From Romboutsia ilealis (GTDB lineage Bacteria; Bacillota; Clostridia; Peptostreptococcales; Peptostreptococcaceae): a stretch of 64,000 bases of DNA. The stretch is taken from contig NZ_LN555523.1 of assembly GCF_900015215.1 (NCBI RefSeq), positions 62,001 to 126,000 of the forward strand. Reading direction: 5' to 3'. Positions 54,691 to 63,608 of the stretch are shown here, piece after piece. The position numbers and the translations under genes were made by a program. Numbering within the stretch: position 1 is the stretch's first letter; every line of letters begins with the position of its first letter. The notes under the pieces are model-generated. The model saw only the letters and a program-made list of their open reading frames with translations. It had not been told where the DNA came from and did not search any database.

Positions 54691-56451
54691 ATGTTAAAAA
54701 ACGCTAAGAGGACTAAAATAGTTTGTACATTAGGACCAGCATCAGAGAAAGAAGAAGTACTAACTGCATTAATTGAAAATGGATTAAATGTAACTAGAAT
54801 GAACTTCTCTCATGGTTCACATGAAGAACATAAGGGAAGAATGGATTTGGTAAAGAAGATTAGAGAGAAGTTAAATAAGCCAGTGGCTATATTATTAGAT
54901 ACAAAAGGTCCAGAAATAAGAACTGGGAACTTTGATCAACCAGAAGTATTATTAGAAGAAGGTCAAAAATTTACTATAACAATGAATGATGTTATAGGAA
55001 ATAAAGAAATATGTACAGTAAGCTATAAAGGGCTTGCAAACGATGTAGTTACTGGGGATACTATATTAATAGATGACGGTTTAGTTGGTCTTAGAGTTGA
55101 AGAAGTAAATGGTGATGACATACTTTGTGTAGTTGAAAACTCAGGAATAGTTAAAAATCACAAAGGTGTAAACGTACCAGGAGTAAAAATAAACTTACCT
55201 GCATTAACTGATAAAGATATAAGTGATATAGAATTTGGTATATCTCAAGGAATTGATTTTATAGCAGCATCATTCGTTAGAAAAGTTTCTGACGTATTAG
55301 CTATAAGAGAAGTTTTAGAGAGAAATAATGCAACAGATATACAAATAATATCTAAGATAGAAAATCAAGAAGGTGTAGATAATTTAGATGATATAATAGC
55401 TGTATCTGATGGTATAATGGTTGCTAGAGGGGACCTTGGAGTTGAAATACCAACAGAAGAAATACCTGTAGTTCAAAAGTTAATGATATCAAAGTGTAAT
55501 AAAGCAGGAAAGCCAGTAATAACAGCTACTCAAATGTTAGATTCTATGATGAGAAATCCTAGACCAACGAGAGCTGAGGTTACAGACGTTGCTAATGCTA
55601 TATATGATGGAACAGATGCAATAATGCTATCTGGAGAAACTGCTGCTGGTAAATATCCAGTAGAGGCTGTTAAGACGATGGCTACTATAGCTAAAAGAAC
55701 TGAAGAAACATTAAATTATGATGATTTATTAGAAAAGAATGTTAGAAATAATTCAACTGTTACAGATGCTATAAGTCATGCTACTTGTACAACAGCAGTT
55801 GACCTAGATGCTTCTGCAATAATAACATCAACTTCATCAGGACACACAGCTAGAATGGTGTCTAAGTGTAGACCTAAGTGTCCAATAATAGCTACTACAA
55901 ATGATGAAAAGGTAATGAGAAGACTTGCTCTTACTTGGGGTGTTTATCCAGTTAAAGCTGAAGTAGCAGGAAATACAGATGAGGTTATAGAGAACTCTAT
56001 AGAAACATCTAAAAATGCAGGATACATAAATAATGGTGAATTAGTAGTTATAACTGCTGGAGTTCCAGTTGGAATAAGCGGAACTACAAACCTAATAAAA
56101 GTTCATGTTATAAGTGAAGAAATAGTAAAAGGTATAGGTGTAGGATCTAAAACTGTAGAAGGTAAAGTTCGTATTGTTAAAGGTGAAGAAGATTGCATAG
56201 ACTTTAACGAAGGTGATATATTAGTTACAACTATGACTGATATAGAAATGAATCCTTATATAGAAAAGTGTGCAGCTATAATAACTGAAGAAGGTGGAAT
56301 GACATCTCATGCAGCTATAGTAGGTATAAGCTTAAATAAACCAGTTATAGTATCTGCAACAAATATATTAGAATCTGTTAAAGATGGAGAAATAGTAACA
56401 GTAGATGCATCTAGAGGGGTAATATATAGAGGATCAACAAGAGTTTTATAA
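54691..56451 (+). CDS. pyk: Pyruvate kinase with C-terminal PEP-utiliser domain
   Basis: 586 residues, longer than the classical 470. The catalytic part has KIVCTLGPASE, NFSHGSHEEH, DTKGPEIRTG and ATQMLDSMMRNPRPTRAE. The extra C-terminal 110 residues carry the phosphohistidine-type motif EEGGMTSHAAIVG found in PEP-utilising enzymes, as in Bacillus and clostridial Pyk. AGGAGG precedes the ATG. It is co-transcribed with pfkA and closed by a strong terminator. Confidence 0.97.
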   Translation: MLKNAKRTKIVCTLGPASEKEEVLTALIENGLNVTRMNFSHGSHEEHKGRMDLVKKIREKLNKPVAILLDTKGPEIRTGNFDQPEVLLEEGQKFTITMNDVIGNKEICTVSYKGLANDVVTGDTILIDDGLVGLRVEEVNGDDILCVVENSGIVKNHKGVNVPGVKINLPALTDKDISDIEFGISQGIDFIAASFVRKVSDVLAIREVLERNNATDIQIISKIENQEGVDNLDDIIAVSDGIMVARGDLGVEIPTEEIPVVQKLMISKCNKAGKPVITATQMLDSMMRNPRPTRAEVTDVANAIYDGTDAIMLSGETAAGKYPVEAVKTMATIAKRTEETLNYDDLLEKNVRNNSTVTDAISHATCTTAVDLDASAIITSTSSGHTARMVSKCRPKCPIIATTNDEKVMRRLALTWGVYPVKAEVAGNTDEVIENSIETSKNAGYINNGELVVITAGVPVGISGTTNLIKVHVISEEIVKGIGVGSKTVEGKVRIVKGEEDCIDFNEGDILVTTMTDIEMNPYIEKCAAIITEEGGMTSHAAIVGISLNKPVIVSATNILESVKDGEIVTVDASRGVIYRGSTRVL

Positions 56452-56539
56452 AAAATACAAATATGATTTAGTATTTTTAGAAAAACTTAGATTATACAAA
56501 AATTTTAAAATAATATAATTCTTTTAAGAATATTAAGTT

Positions 56540-56577
56540 AGTCACTAAGTTTATTCAATAAACTTAGTGACTATTTT
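56540..56577 (+). terminator. Terminator of pfkA-pyk
   Basis: AGTCACTAAGTTTATT (56540-56555) with AATAAACTTAGTGACT (56557-56572), then ATTTT. The T residues at 56574-56577 are also the first bases of repeat copy C. Confidence 0.92.
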
Positions 56578-56662
56578 ACGCTTAAGGATATTATAATGCT
56601 TTAAAAGATGCGGATAACTTCTGAATATAACTAATATCAATAAACTGGTTTTAAGCGTAAAA
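56574..56662 (+). repeat. 89-bp terminator-associated element, copy C
   Basis: Most diverged copy but exactly 89 bp. The ends TTTTACGCTTAA and TTAAGCGTAAAA are a perfect 12-bp inverted repeat here, so changes at the ends have kept pairing. The DnaA-box position reads TGCGGATAA (56609-56617), one change from consensus. It directly follows the pyk terminator. Confidence 0.9.
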
Positions 56663-56743
56663 AATTTTGAAATGTCTAGCCTATACAGTAGCTCAAAGAG
56701 TTGATTAAGTCATTAGCGACATGAGTGAGGTTAAATTTTTATA
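56663..56743 (+). repeat. Degenerate GC-richer block following copy C
   Basis: AATTTTGAAAT, CAGTAGCTCAAA, AGTCATTAGCGACATG and the AAATTTTT end correspond to the block after copy A, with many C-to-T and G-to-A changes. It looks like an older copy. Bases 56744-56804 are AT-rich. Confidence 0.7.
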
Positions 56744-56804
56744 AAAATATATATTCGAATTAAAGCAAGTGTATATAACTATTAAAAGTAAAGATTTATT
56801 TATG

Positions 56805-56832
56805 TAAGGGCTTTAAAAGCGCTTATTTTTTT
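56805..56832 (+). terminator. Terminator-like hairpin in the rlmD leader
   Basis: TAAGGGCTTT (56805-56814) with AAAGCGCTTA (56816-56825), one mismatch, followed by seven T residues. No gene ends just before it, so it may act as an attenuator for rlmD or end an unseen transcript. Confidence 0.6.
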
Positions 56833-56882
56833 GGTAAAATAAAATATTGTATTAAAAAAATAAATGTACGGAGGACTAACCT

Positions 56883-58247
56883 ATGTTATCAAAAAATAAG
56901 GAGTACGTTGTAGATATAGTTGATATAGGTCAAGGTGGAGTTGGAATAGGAAAATATGAAGGATTTACTGTTTTTGTAGAGGGCGGATTAATACAAGATA
57001 AAGTAAAAGTAAGAATAAGCAAGTCTAAAAAGAACTATGCAGTAGGAGATATAGTTGAAATACTTGAAAAGTCTCCATTTAGAGTTGATAGAATCTGTAG
57101 TGATGATTTAAAAGACTGCGGTGGATGTCAAATACAAGAATTAGATTACAATAAGCAACTTGAGTTAAAAACAAATGAGGTTAAGCAAGTTATATCTAGA
57201 ATAGGAAAATTAGAAAATGTTGAAATACATGAAACTATAGGAATGCAAAGCCCTTGTAGGTATAGAAATAAGGCTCAATTTCCAATACAAAACATAAATG
57301 GTTCAACTGCTATAGGGTTTTACAAAAAAAAGAGTCACGATGTTATACCTACTGATATGTGCGTGATACAACATGATATAAATGATAAAATAATAAAGAT
57401 AATAAAAACTTATATTCAAGCTTATAATGTAAGTATTTATAATGAGATGACTCATACAGGAGTTTTAAGACATTTAGTTACAAAGGTTGGTTTTACAACT
57501 AATGAGGTAATGGTAGTTTTAGTAGCTAATGGAACTAAATTACCACATCTAAATGAATTAGCTTCTGTATTACAAGAAAATATACCAGGATTTAAGACAT
57601 TGGTTCTTAATATTAATAAGGATAAAACTAATGTGATATTAGGAAAAGAAAATAAAGTTATATATGGAAATGGAAAGATAAATGATTATATAGGAGATTT
57701 AGTATTTGAAATCTCTCCATTATCATTCTTCCAAGTTAATCCTGTTCAAACTGAAGTTTTATATAATAAAGCATTAGAATATGCAGAGTTAAAGGAAAAT
57801 GATACTGTATTTGATATATACTGTGGAATAGGGTCAATATCTCTATTTTTAGCACAAAAAGCTACGAAGGTATATGGTATTGAAATAGTTGAAGATGCTA
57901 TAAAAGACGCTAAAATTAATGCTAAATTAAACAACTTAAATAATGTGGAATTCTATGTTGGAAAAGCTGAAGAAGTCGTTCCTAAAATGTACAGTGAGGG
58001 AAAAACTGCAAATGTAGTTGTAGTAGATCCTCCTAGAAAAGGATGCGATGAAAAGGTATTAGATACGATAGTATCAATGAAACCAGATAGAGTAGTGTAT
58101 GTTTCATGTAATCCATCTACTTTAGCTAGAGATTTAGCATACTTAGATGAAAGAGGATATAAGTGTGTAGAAATACAACCTGTAGATATGTTCCCTCATA
58201 CAATGCACGTTGAGTGCTGCGCATTGATGTCAAGGGTTGAGAAGTAG
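56883..58247 (+). CDS. rlmD: 23S rRNA (uracil-5-)-methyltransferase, RlmD/RumA family
   Basis: 454 residues. N-terminal TRAM domain (about 5-60), [4Fe-4S] ligands in CSDDLKDCGGC plus a later cysteine in SPCRYRNK, SAM-binding DIYCGIGSISLF, and the catalytic segment VVVDPPRKGCDEKV with VSCNPSTLARDL. It methylates a uridine of 23S rRNA. The last codons (VDMFPHTMHVE) are a known favourite integration site of mobile elements in Firmicutes, and an accessory island begins right after the stop. Confidence 0.94.
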   Translation: MLSKNKEYVVDIVDIGQGGVGIGKYEGFTVFVEGGLIQDKVKVRISKSKKNYAVGDIVEILEKSPFRVDRICSDDLKDCGGCQIQELDYNKQLELKTNEVKQVISRIGKLENVEIHETIGMQSPCRYRNKAQFPIQNINGSTAIGFYKKKSHDVIPTDMCVIQHDINDKIIKIIKTYIQAYNVSIYNEMTHTGVLRHLVTKVGFTTNEVMVVLVANGTKLPHLNELASVLQENIPGFKTLVLNINKDKTNVILGKENKVIYGNGKINDYIGDLVFEISPLSFFQVNPVQTEVLYNKALEYAELKENDTVFDIYCGIGSISLFLAQKATKVYGIEIVEDAIKDAKINAKLNNLNNVEFYVGKAEEVVPKMYSEGKTANVVVVDPPRKGCDEKVLDTIVSMKPDRVVYVSCNPSTLARDLAYLDERGYKCVEIQPVDMFPHTMHVECCALMSRVEK

Positions 58248-58445
58248 GGGTATTCAAAACACTGATAATTAAAGGGTTTCCAGGAGTGAAGGATTTTCTG
58301 CCTGATGTCTGGCAGTGCCTTTTAACCTTGGGAATCCTTATTTTTGTTTATGAGGAAATAGGTCAACTGAAAAAATGTGTGTAGGGTTGAGTTGACAGAT
58401 TAGATAAATTAACAGGGTTGAGGAGACAGGATAGATGGATAATCA
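58234..58445 (+). other. Candidate integration-site remains at the 3' end of rlmD
   Basis: GGGTTGAG occurs in the rlmD 3' end (58234-58241) and again at 58384-58391 and 58415-58422. The last two sit in imperfect direct repeats of about 31 bases (AGGGTTGAG.. GACAG..TAGAT). Base composition changes at this point. This looks like an attachment-site scar. A hairpin (CTGCC/GGCAG near 58295) inside an outer AAGGATT/AATCCTT pair ends in ATTTTTG and may terminate rlmD. Confidence 0.5.
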
Positions 58446-58575
58446 GCTCAATTGGTTTATTTCGTAAAAGGATTTTCTATCATTAGTTATCCAGTTGTTC
58501 TGCTCATCCATACGTATGACAATTTTAGCAACATGGATAAGTGATCTATTATCATTGCGATGTAGTAAAGAATCT

Positions 58576-58605
58576 AACACCTTGCCGGAAATGCAGGGTG
58601 TTTTT
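58576..58605 (+). terminator. Terminator-like hairpin upstream of the island genes
   Basis: AACACCTTGC (58576-58585) with GCAGGGTGTT (58593-58602), one G-T pair, then TTT. It probably ended a gene that is now lost. Confidence 0.75.
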
Positions 58606-58665
58606 CATATTACTTCTATGAGTCAATACAAATTAGTATATTAGTATTTATAAAATATAAATTAG

Positions 58666-58674
58666 TGGTATAAT
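58666..58674 (+). promoter_or_regulatory. Extended -10 promoter of the island's first gene
   Basis: TGGTATAAT is an extended -10 (TGnTATAAT) 31 bases before the TTG start at 58706. The -35 region is not well conserved, as is common with extended -10 promoters. Confidence 0.55.
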
Positions 58675-58705
58675 TTTCTATAGAGTAATAGCGGAGGTGT
58701 AAACT

Positions 58706-59218
58706 TTGAGTAAGAGCGTGACCTTTACAGTAGATGCAGATGTGTATGAAAAATTCTGCATCGCATTGAATTTAACAAATGAAACAAAAGATGATGCAGT
58801 GGAAAGTTGTATGCGTTGGTATATTGCAAAAACTTTTGAAAAGGCATCACAAGCCTATAACCCAAAAACTGTAGCAAAACAGAATGAAGATACAAACAAG
58901 GATTTTTACGGAAAAGCAAATCAACGAATCCCAGTATGGGCTATAAAGCCGAATTAATATAACCACAAAATCATTCGTGCTTATTTTAAGGCAGTGGCTG
59001 CCACAGGTCGTGCTACCATAAATATGATGGAGCGTTTATGCAGTGACGAAAACAACCCAGAACTGTATGTGCCCACTTTTAAGAATAATTACTCACAGAT
59101 GAAGTTGGATGGACCTAAAAGTCACGGTAAAGTATTTGAGGATGACGGTGAAACGGTAACAATTTGGCACGAGGTAGAAGATACACTGATGAAATATAAA
59201 TCGAGTTTTTGTAATTAA
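58706..59218 (+). pseudogene. Small regulator-like gene interrupted by one in-frame TAA
   Basis: The TTG at 58706 follows GGAGGTG. The frame runs 83 codons to a TAA at 58955-58957, then continues in the same frame for 86 more codons without another stop until 59216. The first part (SKSVTFTVDADVYEKFCIAL) resembles ribbon-helix-helix proteins such as CopG; the second (RAYFKAVAATGRATINMMER) is an unrecognised domain. CAA would restore an intact protein of about 170 residues. Either the gene is dead, or two products are made; no ribosome site is seen for the second part. Confidence 0.7.
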
Positions 59219-59252
59219 AAGGAGCAAAGAGTAAAGTAAAGGGGGTTTGACT

Positions 59253-60251
59253 TTGAATATAAACAAAATGAAAGATTTATCATATGATGAACTGCGTTCT
59301 TTATACAGAGAATTCTTATATAGCCAGAACATTTCAAAGTTAACAATCAATACTGCTTACACAGACACCTTCTACCTTTGGAGGAAAGGGAGCAAAGACC
59401 TGTTCTGGAATACAGTGACTGCTACTGATTTCGAGAATGAGGCGAAGAATTCCTTAATAAAGGCTCTTTCTGAGAATTCGACCGGCAATGTTAAATCACT
59501 TGTTAATAGTTACTTGTCTCATCTAAGAAGGTTCCGTTTACTCTTAGCTTCTGATGGAGCTGCCGAGCGATCAACGCCCAAGCATGAAAATACTGCTAAT
59601 CGTACATATACTCGTAAGAAGAAAATGGATGTTGATGTTCCTGATCCATCAATTGAGCAGGTGGAGTTTTATCTTGCTAAGTGGGATGGCCTTGAGAACT
59701 ACCACCTGCAGGAGGATGCACTTAATAAACTGTTCTTTGAGCTATGCCCGAAGAATACAGACATAATCGATGTTCTTTTGAAGGCATCAACGCTTAATGA
59801 TTTTTATAGTACGAATATTTTCTCAATCTATCCAGTAGCTAAGCACATATGCGCTTTGGATATTGATGCGAGGCTTAAGGCTGGTGATGTTACTCTTGTT
59901 GGAGATATCCAGTATGTACCTATCGGTGATACAGAGAAGAGTTTTTACTCCTTTGCCACAAAGTATTGTAGCCATCACAATCCACTTGATTATCCGATTT
60001 ATGACAGCTACGTCGATGAGGTACTTCGCTATTTTAGAAATCGTGATAGCTTCTCAGATTTCCAAGATGGTGATTTGAAAGACTATGTTAAATTCAAAGG
60101 TATACTGATTGATTTCCGTGCCTTCTATGGCTTGGATAAATTTAGCCTGAAGCAAATCGACCAGTATGTTTGGCAGCTCGGGAAGGATTACTTCCCGAAG
60201 AACTACGGAAAGAAAAAGAGAGGAGACAAGTATTTTGTCTTTAATCGATAA
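59253..60251 (+). CDS. Island protein of unknown function, 332 residues
   Basis: I do not recognise the family. The N-terminal 100 residues are helical with LTINTAYTDTFYLWRKGSKD and might be related to a core-binding or SAM-like helical fold. A basic linker (RTYTRKKKMDVDVPD, about 125-140) follows. The C-terminal half contains FATKYCSHHNPLDYPIYDSY and LGKDYFPKNYGKK. No membrane segment is seen. The TTG at 59253 follows AAAGGGGG by 7 bases. GC content and codon choice (CTC, GCC, CGC) differ sharply from the core genes, a sign of transfer. It may form a module with the broken gene before it. Confidence 0.72.
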   Translation: MNINKMKDLSYDELRSLYREFLYSQNISKLTINTAYTDTFYLWRKGSKDLFWNTVTATDFENEAKNSLIKALSENSTGNVKSLVNSYLSHLRRFRLLLASDGAAERSTPKHENTANRTYTRKKKMDVDVPDPSIEQVEFYLAKWDGLENYHLQEDALNKLFFELCPKNTDIIDVLLKASTLNDFYSTNIFSIYPVAKHICALDIDARLKAGDVTLVGDIQYVPIGDTEKSFYSFATKYCSHHNPLDYPIYDSYVDEVLRYFRNRDSFSDFQDGDLKDYVKFKGILIDFRAFYGLDKFSLKQIDQYVWQLGKDYFPKNYGKKKRGDKYFVFNR

Positions 60252-60266
60252 AAGGAGTGTGTTCGT

Positions 60267-61121
60267 ATGGTAGATAATGTAATTCAAATAGTAACAGAGA
60301 AATTATCTTCTTTGCCTTGCATAGAAGGCATTGTATTAGGGGGCTCACGTGCAAGAGGCACCCATACAGAGGATTCTGATATAGATATCGGAATCTATTA
60401 CAATTCAGAATCATTTGACCTGACAGCGATTAATCAAATTGCTACAGAATTGGATGATGAGAATAGAAACGACCTTGTTGTACCTCCCGGAGCGTGGGGT
60501 GATTGGGTTAATGGCGGCGGATGGTTAGTTATAAACGGGTATCATGTTGACTTGATTTTACGTGATATAAAACGGGTGGAACAAATAATCAAAGATACGG
60601 AGCAAGGAATTGTTACTGCCAATTATCAGACTGGGCACCCCCATGGTTATATAAGTGCTATGTATCGTGGAGAATTGGCGATCAGCAAGATACAATATGC
60701 TAAGAATGAAAGCTTATGCGAATTAAAAAATCAGGCAGAAATTTACCCTGGTGCTCTAAAGAAGAGCTTGATAAACTTTTTTATATTTGAAGCAGAGTTC
60801 TCTTTAATGTTTGTAAAAGCAAATGCGGGAGCAGAGGATAAATATTATATTGCAGGCCATGTTTTTCGTATTATTTCATGCTTAAATCAAGTACTATTTG
60901 CATGCAATAATGCTTATTGCATTAACGAAAAGAAAGCTATAAAACTGCTTGAAACTTTTGAATATAAACCTGAAAAATATGCCGAAAGGGTTAATCATAT
61001 TTTTGAAGTACTCGGTCTTTCACTTTTTGAATGCTACGATATGACCGAGAAGCTTTATAAAGAAGTGAAAAAAATTGCAACGGAGATAAATAACTTTTTA
61101 AACGGAGGGGAATTCAGATGA
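60267..61121 (+). CDS. Nucleotidyltransferase-domain protein (aminoglycoside-nucleotidyltransferase-like)
   Basis: 284 residues. The nucleotidyltransferase fold is clear: GGSRARG (25-31) followed by D38 and D40 in SDIDIG, and a third acidic residue in the YHVDLILRD strand. The C-terminal half is helical. Such stand-alone proteins include aminoglycoside adenylyltransferases and relatives of unknown substrate; resistance cannot be claimed from sequence. AAAAGGAG precedes the ATG. The stop overlaps the methyltransferase start by 4 bases, so the two are coupled. Confidence 0.85.
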   Translation: MVDNVIQIVTEKLSSLPCIEGIVLGGSRARGTHTEDSDIDIGIYYNSESFDLTAINQIATELDDENRNDLVVPPGAWGDWVNGGGWLVINGYHVDLILRDIKRVEQIIKDTEQGIVTANYQTGHPHGYISAMYRGELAISKIQYAKNESLCELKNQAEIYPGALKKSLINFFIFEAEFSLMFVKANAGAEDKYYIAGHVFRIISCLNQVLFACNNAYCINEKKAIKLLETFEYKPEKYAERVNHIFEVLGLSLFECYDMTEKLYKEVKKIATEINNFLNGGEFR

Positions 61122-61858
61122 AAGAAAACAAATATGATGATAATATATTTTTTCAAAAATACAGTCAAATGAGTCGCTCACAGCAGGGACTAGCCGGTGC
61201 AGGAGAATGGGAAACATTGAGAAAGCTGCTGCCGGATTTTAAAGATAAGCGTGTGCTTGATTTAGGATGCGGCTATGGATGGCACTGTATTTATGCGATG
61301 GAACACGGTGCTTCTTCTGTTGTAGGTGTTGATATTTCTCATAAAATGCTCGAGGTAGCCAAAGAAAAAACACATTTTCCACAGGTTGAATATAAATGCT
61401 GTGCTATAGAAGATGTGGAATTCCCAGAGGAGAGTTTTGATGTAATATTAAGTTCACTTGCGTTTCACTATGTAGCAGATTATGAGATTTTAGTAAAAAA
61501 GATATATAGAATACTGAAGTCTGGTGGTAAGCTAGTTTTTACGGTTGAACATCCTGTTTTTACTGCCTATGGAACACAAGACTGGCATTATAACGAAAAA
61601 GGAGAAATACTGCATTTTCCGGTGGATAATTATTATTATGAGGGCAAACGGACAGCTGTGTTTTTGGGAGAAAAGGTTACAAAATATCATAGAACACTGA
61701 CCACATATCTAAATACACTGCTTTCAAATGGTTTTATAATAAATCAGATTGTGGAGCCGCAGCCGCCGGAAAACATGATGGATATTCCGGGGATGCAGGA
61801 TGAAATGCGCCGTCCCATGATGCTGATTGTATCGGCGAACAAAAAAGTGGATAGATAG
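61118..61858 (+). CDS. Class I SAM-dependent methyltransferase
   Basis: 246 residues. Motif I RVLDLGCGYGWHC (about 44-56), the acidic residue after strand 2 (VVGVDIS), motif near FDVILSSLAFHY, and a post-motif GGKLVFTVEHP. This is the small-molecule UbiE/Methyltransf_11 type. It overlaps the nucleotidyltransferase gene and has GGAGGGG ahead of its ATG. The pairing suggests a shared small-molecule substrate, but that is inference. Confidence 0.9.
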   Translation: MKENKYDDNIFFQKYSQMSRSQQGLAGAGEWETLRKLLPDFKDKRVLDLGCGYGWHCIYAMEHGASSVVGVDISHKMLEVAKEKTHFPQVEYKCCAIEDVEFPEESFDVILSSLAFHYVADYEILVKKIYRILKSGGKLVFTVEHPVFTAYGTQDWHYNEKGEILHFPVDNYYYEGKRTAVFLGEKVTKYHRTLTTYLNTLLSNGFIINQIVEPQPPENMMDIPGMQDEMRRPMMLIVSANKKVDR

Positions 61859-61895
61859 AACTAAAACACCTATAAGGTATAAATGGGGGTAATTT

Positions 61896-62390
61896 ATGTT
61901 TAAAGAAAAAATTATTATAGAGATGAAAGAAGTATTCAAAGAAATTCCTTTTGGCATAGAGCATACTCTCAAAGTTTTGAAAAATGCAGAAGATATAATG
62001 AAAGGAGAAAATATCGGAGAGGAAGAAAAAGAATTCATTAGTATTATTGCTATACTACATGATATTGGTGCGGTTGAAGCACAAAAAAAATACGGTTCTA
62101 TTGATGGTGTCTATCAAGAAAAGGAAGGACCAGCAGTAGCGAAAGAAATATTAAAAAAGGTAGGCTATAACAAAAATATTGATAGAATATGCTTTATAAT
62201 AGGCAACCATCATACTCCAGCTAAAATTGATGGACTTGATTTTCAAATACAATGGGAAGCTGATTTGCTTGAAAATTTAACGGTTATGGATAAAGAAAAA
62301 GAACAGGAAAAGATAAAAAAGTGTATAGATGAAAACTTTAAAACAAACACAGGAAAAAGGATAGCTTATAATCGCTTTATTTTAGATTAG
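61896..62390 (+). CDS. HD-domain phosphohydrolase
   Basis: 164 residues. HD-domain metal ligands: H23 in GIEHTLK, H55-D56 in ILHDIGA, NHHTP (about 108-112), and an aspartate in WEADLLEN. The family removes phosphate from nucleotides or related compounds. The ATG follows TGGGGGTAA. Its low GC resembles the host more than the 59.2-60.2 kb gene, so the island has mixed origins. Confidence 0.88.
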   Translation: MFKEKIIIEMKEVFKEIPFGIEHTLKVLKNAEDIMKGENIGEEEKEFISIIAILHDIGAVEAQKKYGSIDGVYQEKEGPAVAKEILKKVGYNKNIDRICFIIGNHHTPAKIDGLDFQIQWEADLLENLTVMDKEKEQEKIKKCIDENFKTNTGKRIAYNRFILD

Positions 62391-62484
62391 TGGTAGATTA
62401 TTACAGTTATATATTTTATATCGCAAAGAAAAAATAGTAGTTAAGTTTAACCCTAGATAATAAGCAGCAAAGGAGTGCGATAAG

Positions 62485-63069
62485 ATGATATCTAATAATA
62501 CCTCCATGCCTACAACGGATGATGAGTTGCAAAAGAATACGGTTGGTGAGCTTAAGCCGCACAATGCACCGATCACTCTTGTTGAATACGATTCAAGTTG
62601 GCCTGAATTGTTTGAGCAGTAATCGAACCGGATTCATTCAGTACTCGGCAGCAAAGCGTTGCAAATAGAACATGTGGGCTCAACCTCGGTTCCTGGGCTT
62701 TGTGCAAAGCCAATCATCGATATACTGTTGGTTGTTAAGGATTCTGCTGATGAGTCATCCTACGTTCCAGTGTTGGAAGCGGCCGGATATGTGCTACAGA
62801 TTCGAGAACCTGACTGGTTTGAGCATCGTTTGTTTAAAGGACCGGATACTGATATTAATCTGCATGTGTTCAGTTTGGGCACATCAGAGATTGATAGAAT
62901 GTTACGCTTCCGTGATTGGTTGCGGACTAATGATACTGATCGGGACAAATATGCACAAGTCAAACGAAGCTTGGCAAAGAATAAATGGAGGCATGTCCAG
63001 CACTATGCGAATGCTAAAACATCAATAGTACAGGAAATCATGAAAAGAGCGAATGGTAATAATGCTTAA
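62485..63069 (+). pseudogene. GrpB/UPF0157-family gene interrupted by one in-frame TAA
   Basis: AAAGGAGTGCGA and an ATG at 62485 start a frame that reads 45 codons (ending WPELFEQ), meets TAA at 62620-62622, and continues in frame to 63069. The second part holds the GrpB signature IEHVGSTSVPGLCAKPIIDI and typical FRDWLR and KYAQVKRSLA. GrpB proteins belong to the nucleotidyltransferase superfamily. One base change (CAA or GAA to TAA) accounts for the break. A TTG at 62659 could restart a truncated product but has no ribosome site. Confidence 0.85.
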
Positions 63070-63113
63070 GGAGAGTGTCATGTTTTCTTGGTTTGTTATA
63101 GGAGGTTATATCA

Positions 63114-63608
63114 ATGAAAAATACAGTAGATAATTTGTCAAAAAGTAAAGTTATTTTAATGTGCGGCCCTGCGGGAGCAGGTAAATCAACACTAGCAAAA
63201 AAATTTGAAAGTACTGGGATGACAATACTATCTTATGATGAAGAATCATTCAAACGAGGTTTGAAAGAACATCCTTTACCTCAGGAGGTTTTAGAAGATA
63301 TTAAAACCTATCTTGATGAAAAACTAATTTCACTTATCATGCAAAACATTGATATTGTTCTCGATTATTCATTTTGGTCTAGAGAAATGAGAAATGAATA
63401 TATTTCATTATTAAAGAAATACGACATAGAACCCAAAATCTATTATATAAAGACACCTAAGGAAGTTGTTATGGAACGTATTCGAAAAAGAAACGGAAAT
63501 CATCAAAATGATATCATATTGACGGAGCAAACAGCTTCCACTTATTATGATCATTTTCAACCCCCAACTGCTGAAGAAGGTGAAGTTATAGTAGTCGAGG
63601 GATATTAA
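63114..63608 (+). CDS. P-loop kinase-like ATP-binding protein (AAA_33 type)
   Basis: 164 residues. Walker A GPAGAGKS (18-25) near the start, then SYDEESFKRGL, a DYSFWSREMR segment and RIRKRNG, as in small phosphotransferases of the AAA_33 / zeta-toxin / chloramphenicol-phosphotransferase-like group. The substrate is unknown. ATAGGAGG precedes the ATG. It is the last intact gene of the island within the window. Confidence 0.85.
   Translation: MKNTVDNLSKSKVILMCGPAGAGKSTLAKKFESTGMTILSYDEESFKRGLKEHPLPQEVLEDIKTYLDEKLISLIMQNIDIVLDYSFWSREMRNEYISLLKKYDIEPKIYYIKTPKEVVMERIRKRNGNHQNDIILTEQTASTYYDHFQPPTAEEGEVIVVEGY

Noticed and set aside
60267..61121. Named aminoglycoside-resistance gene
   Set aside because: Only the general nucleotidyltransferase motif is recognisable; no specific resistance family could be assigned.
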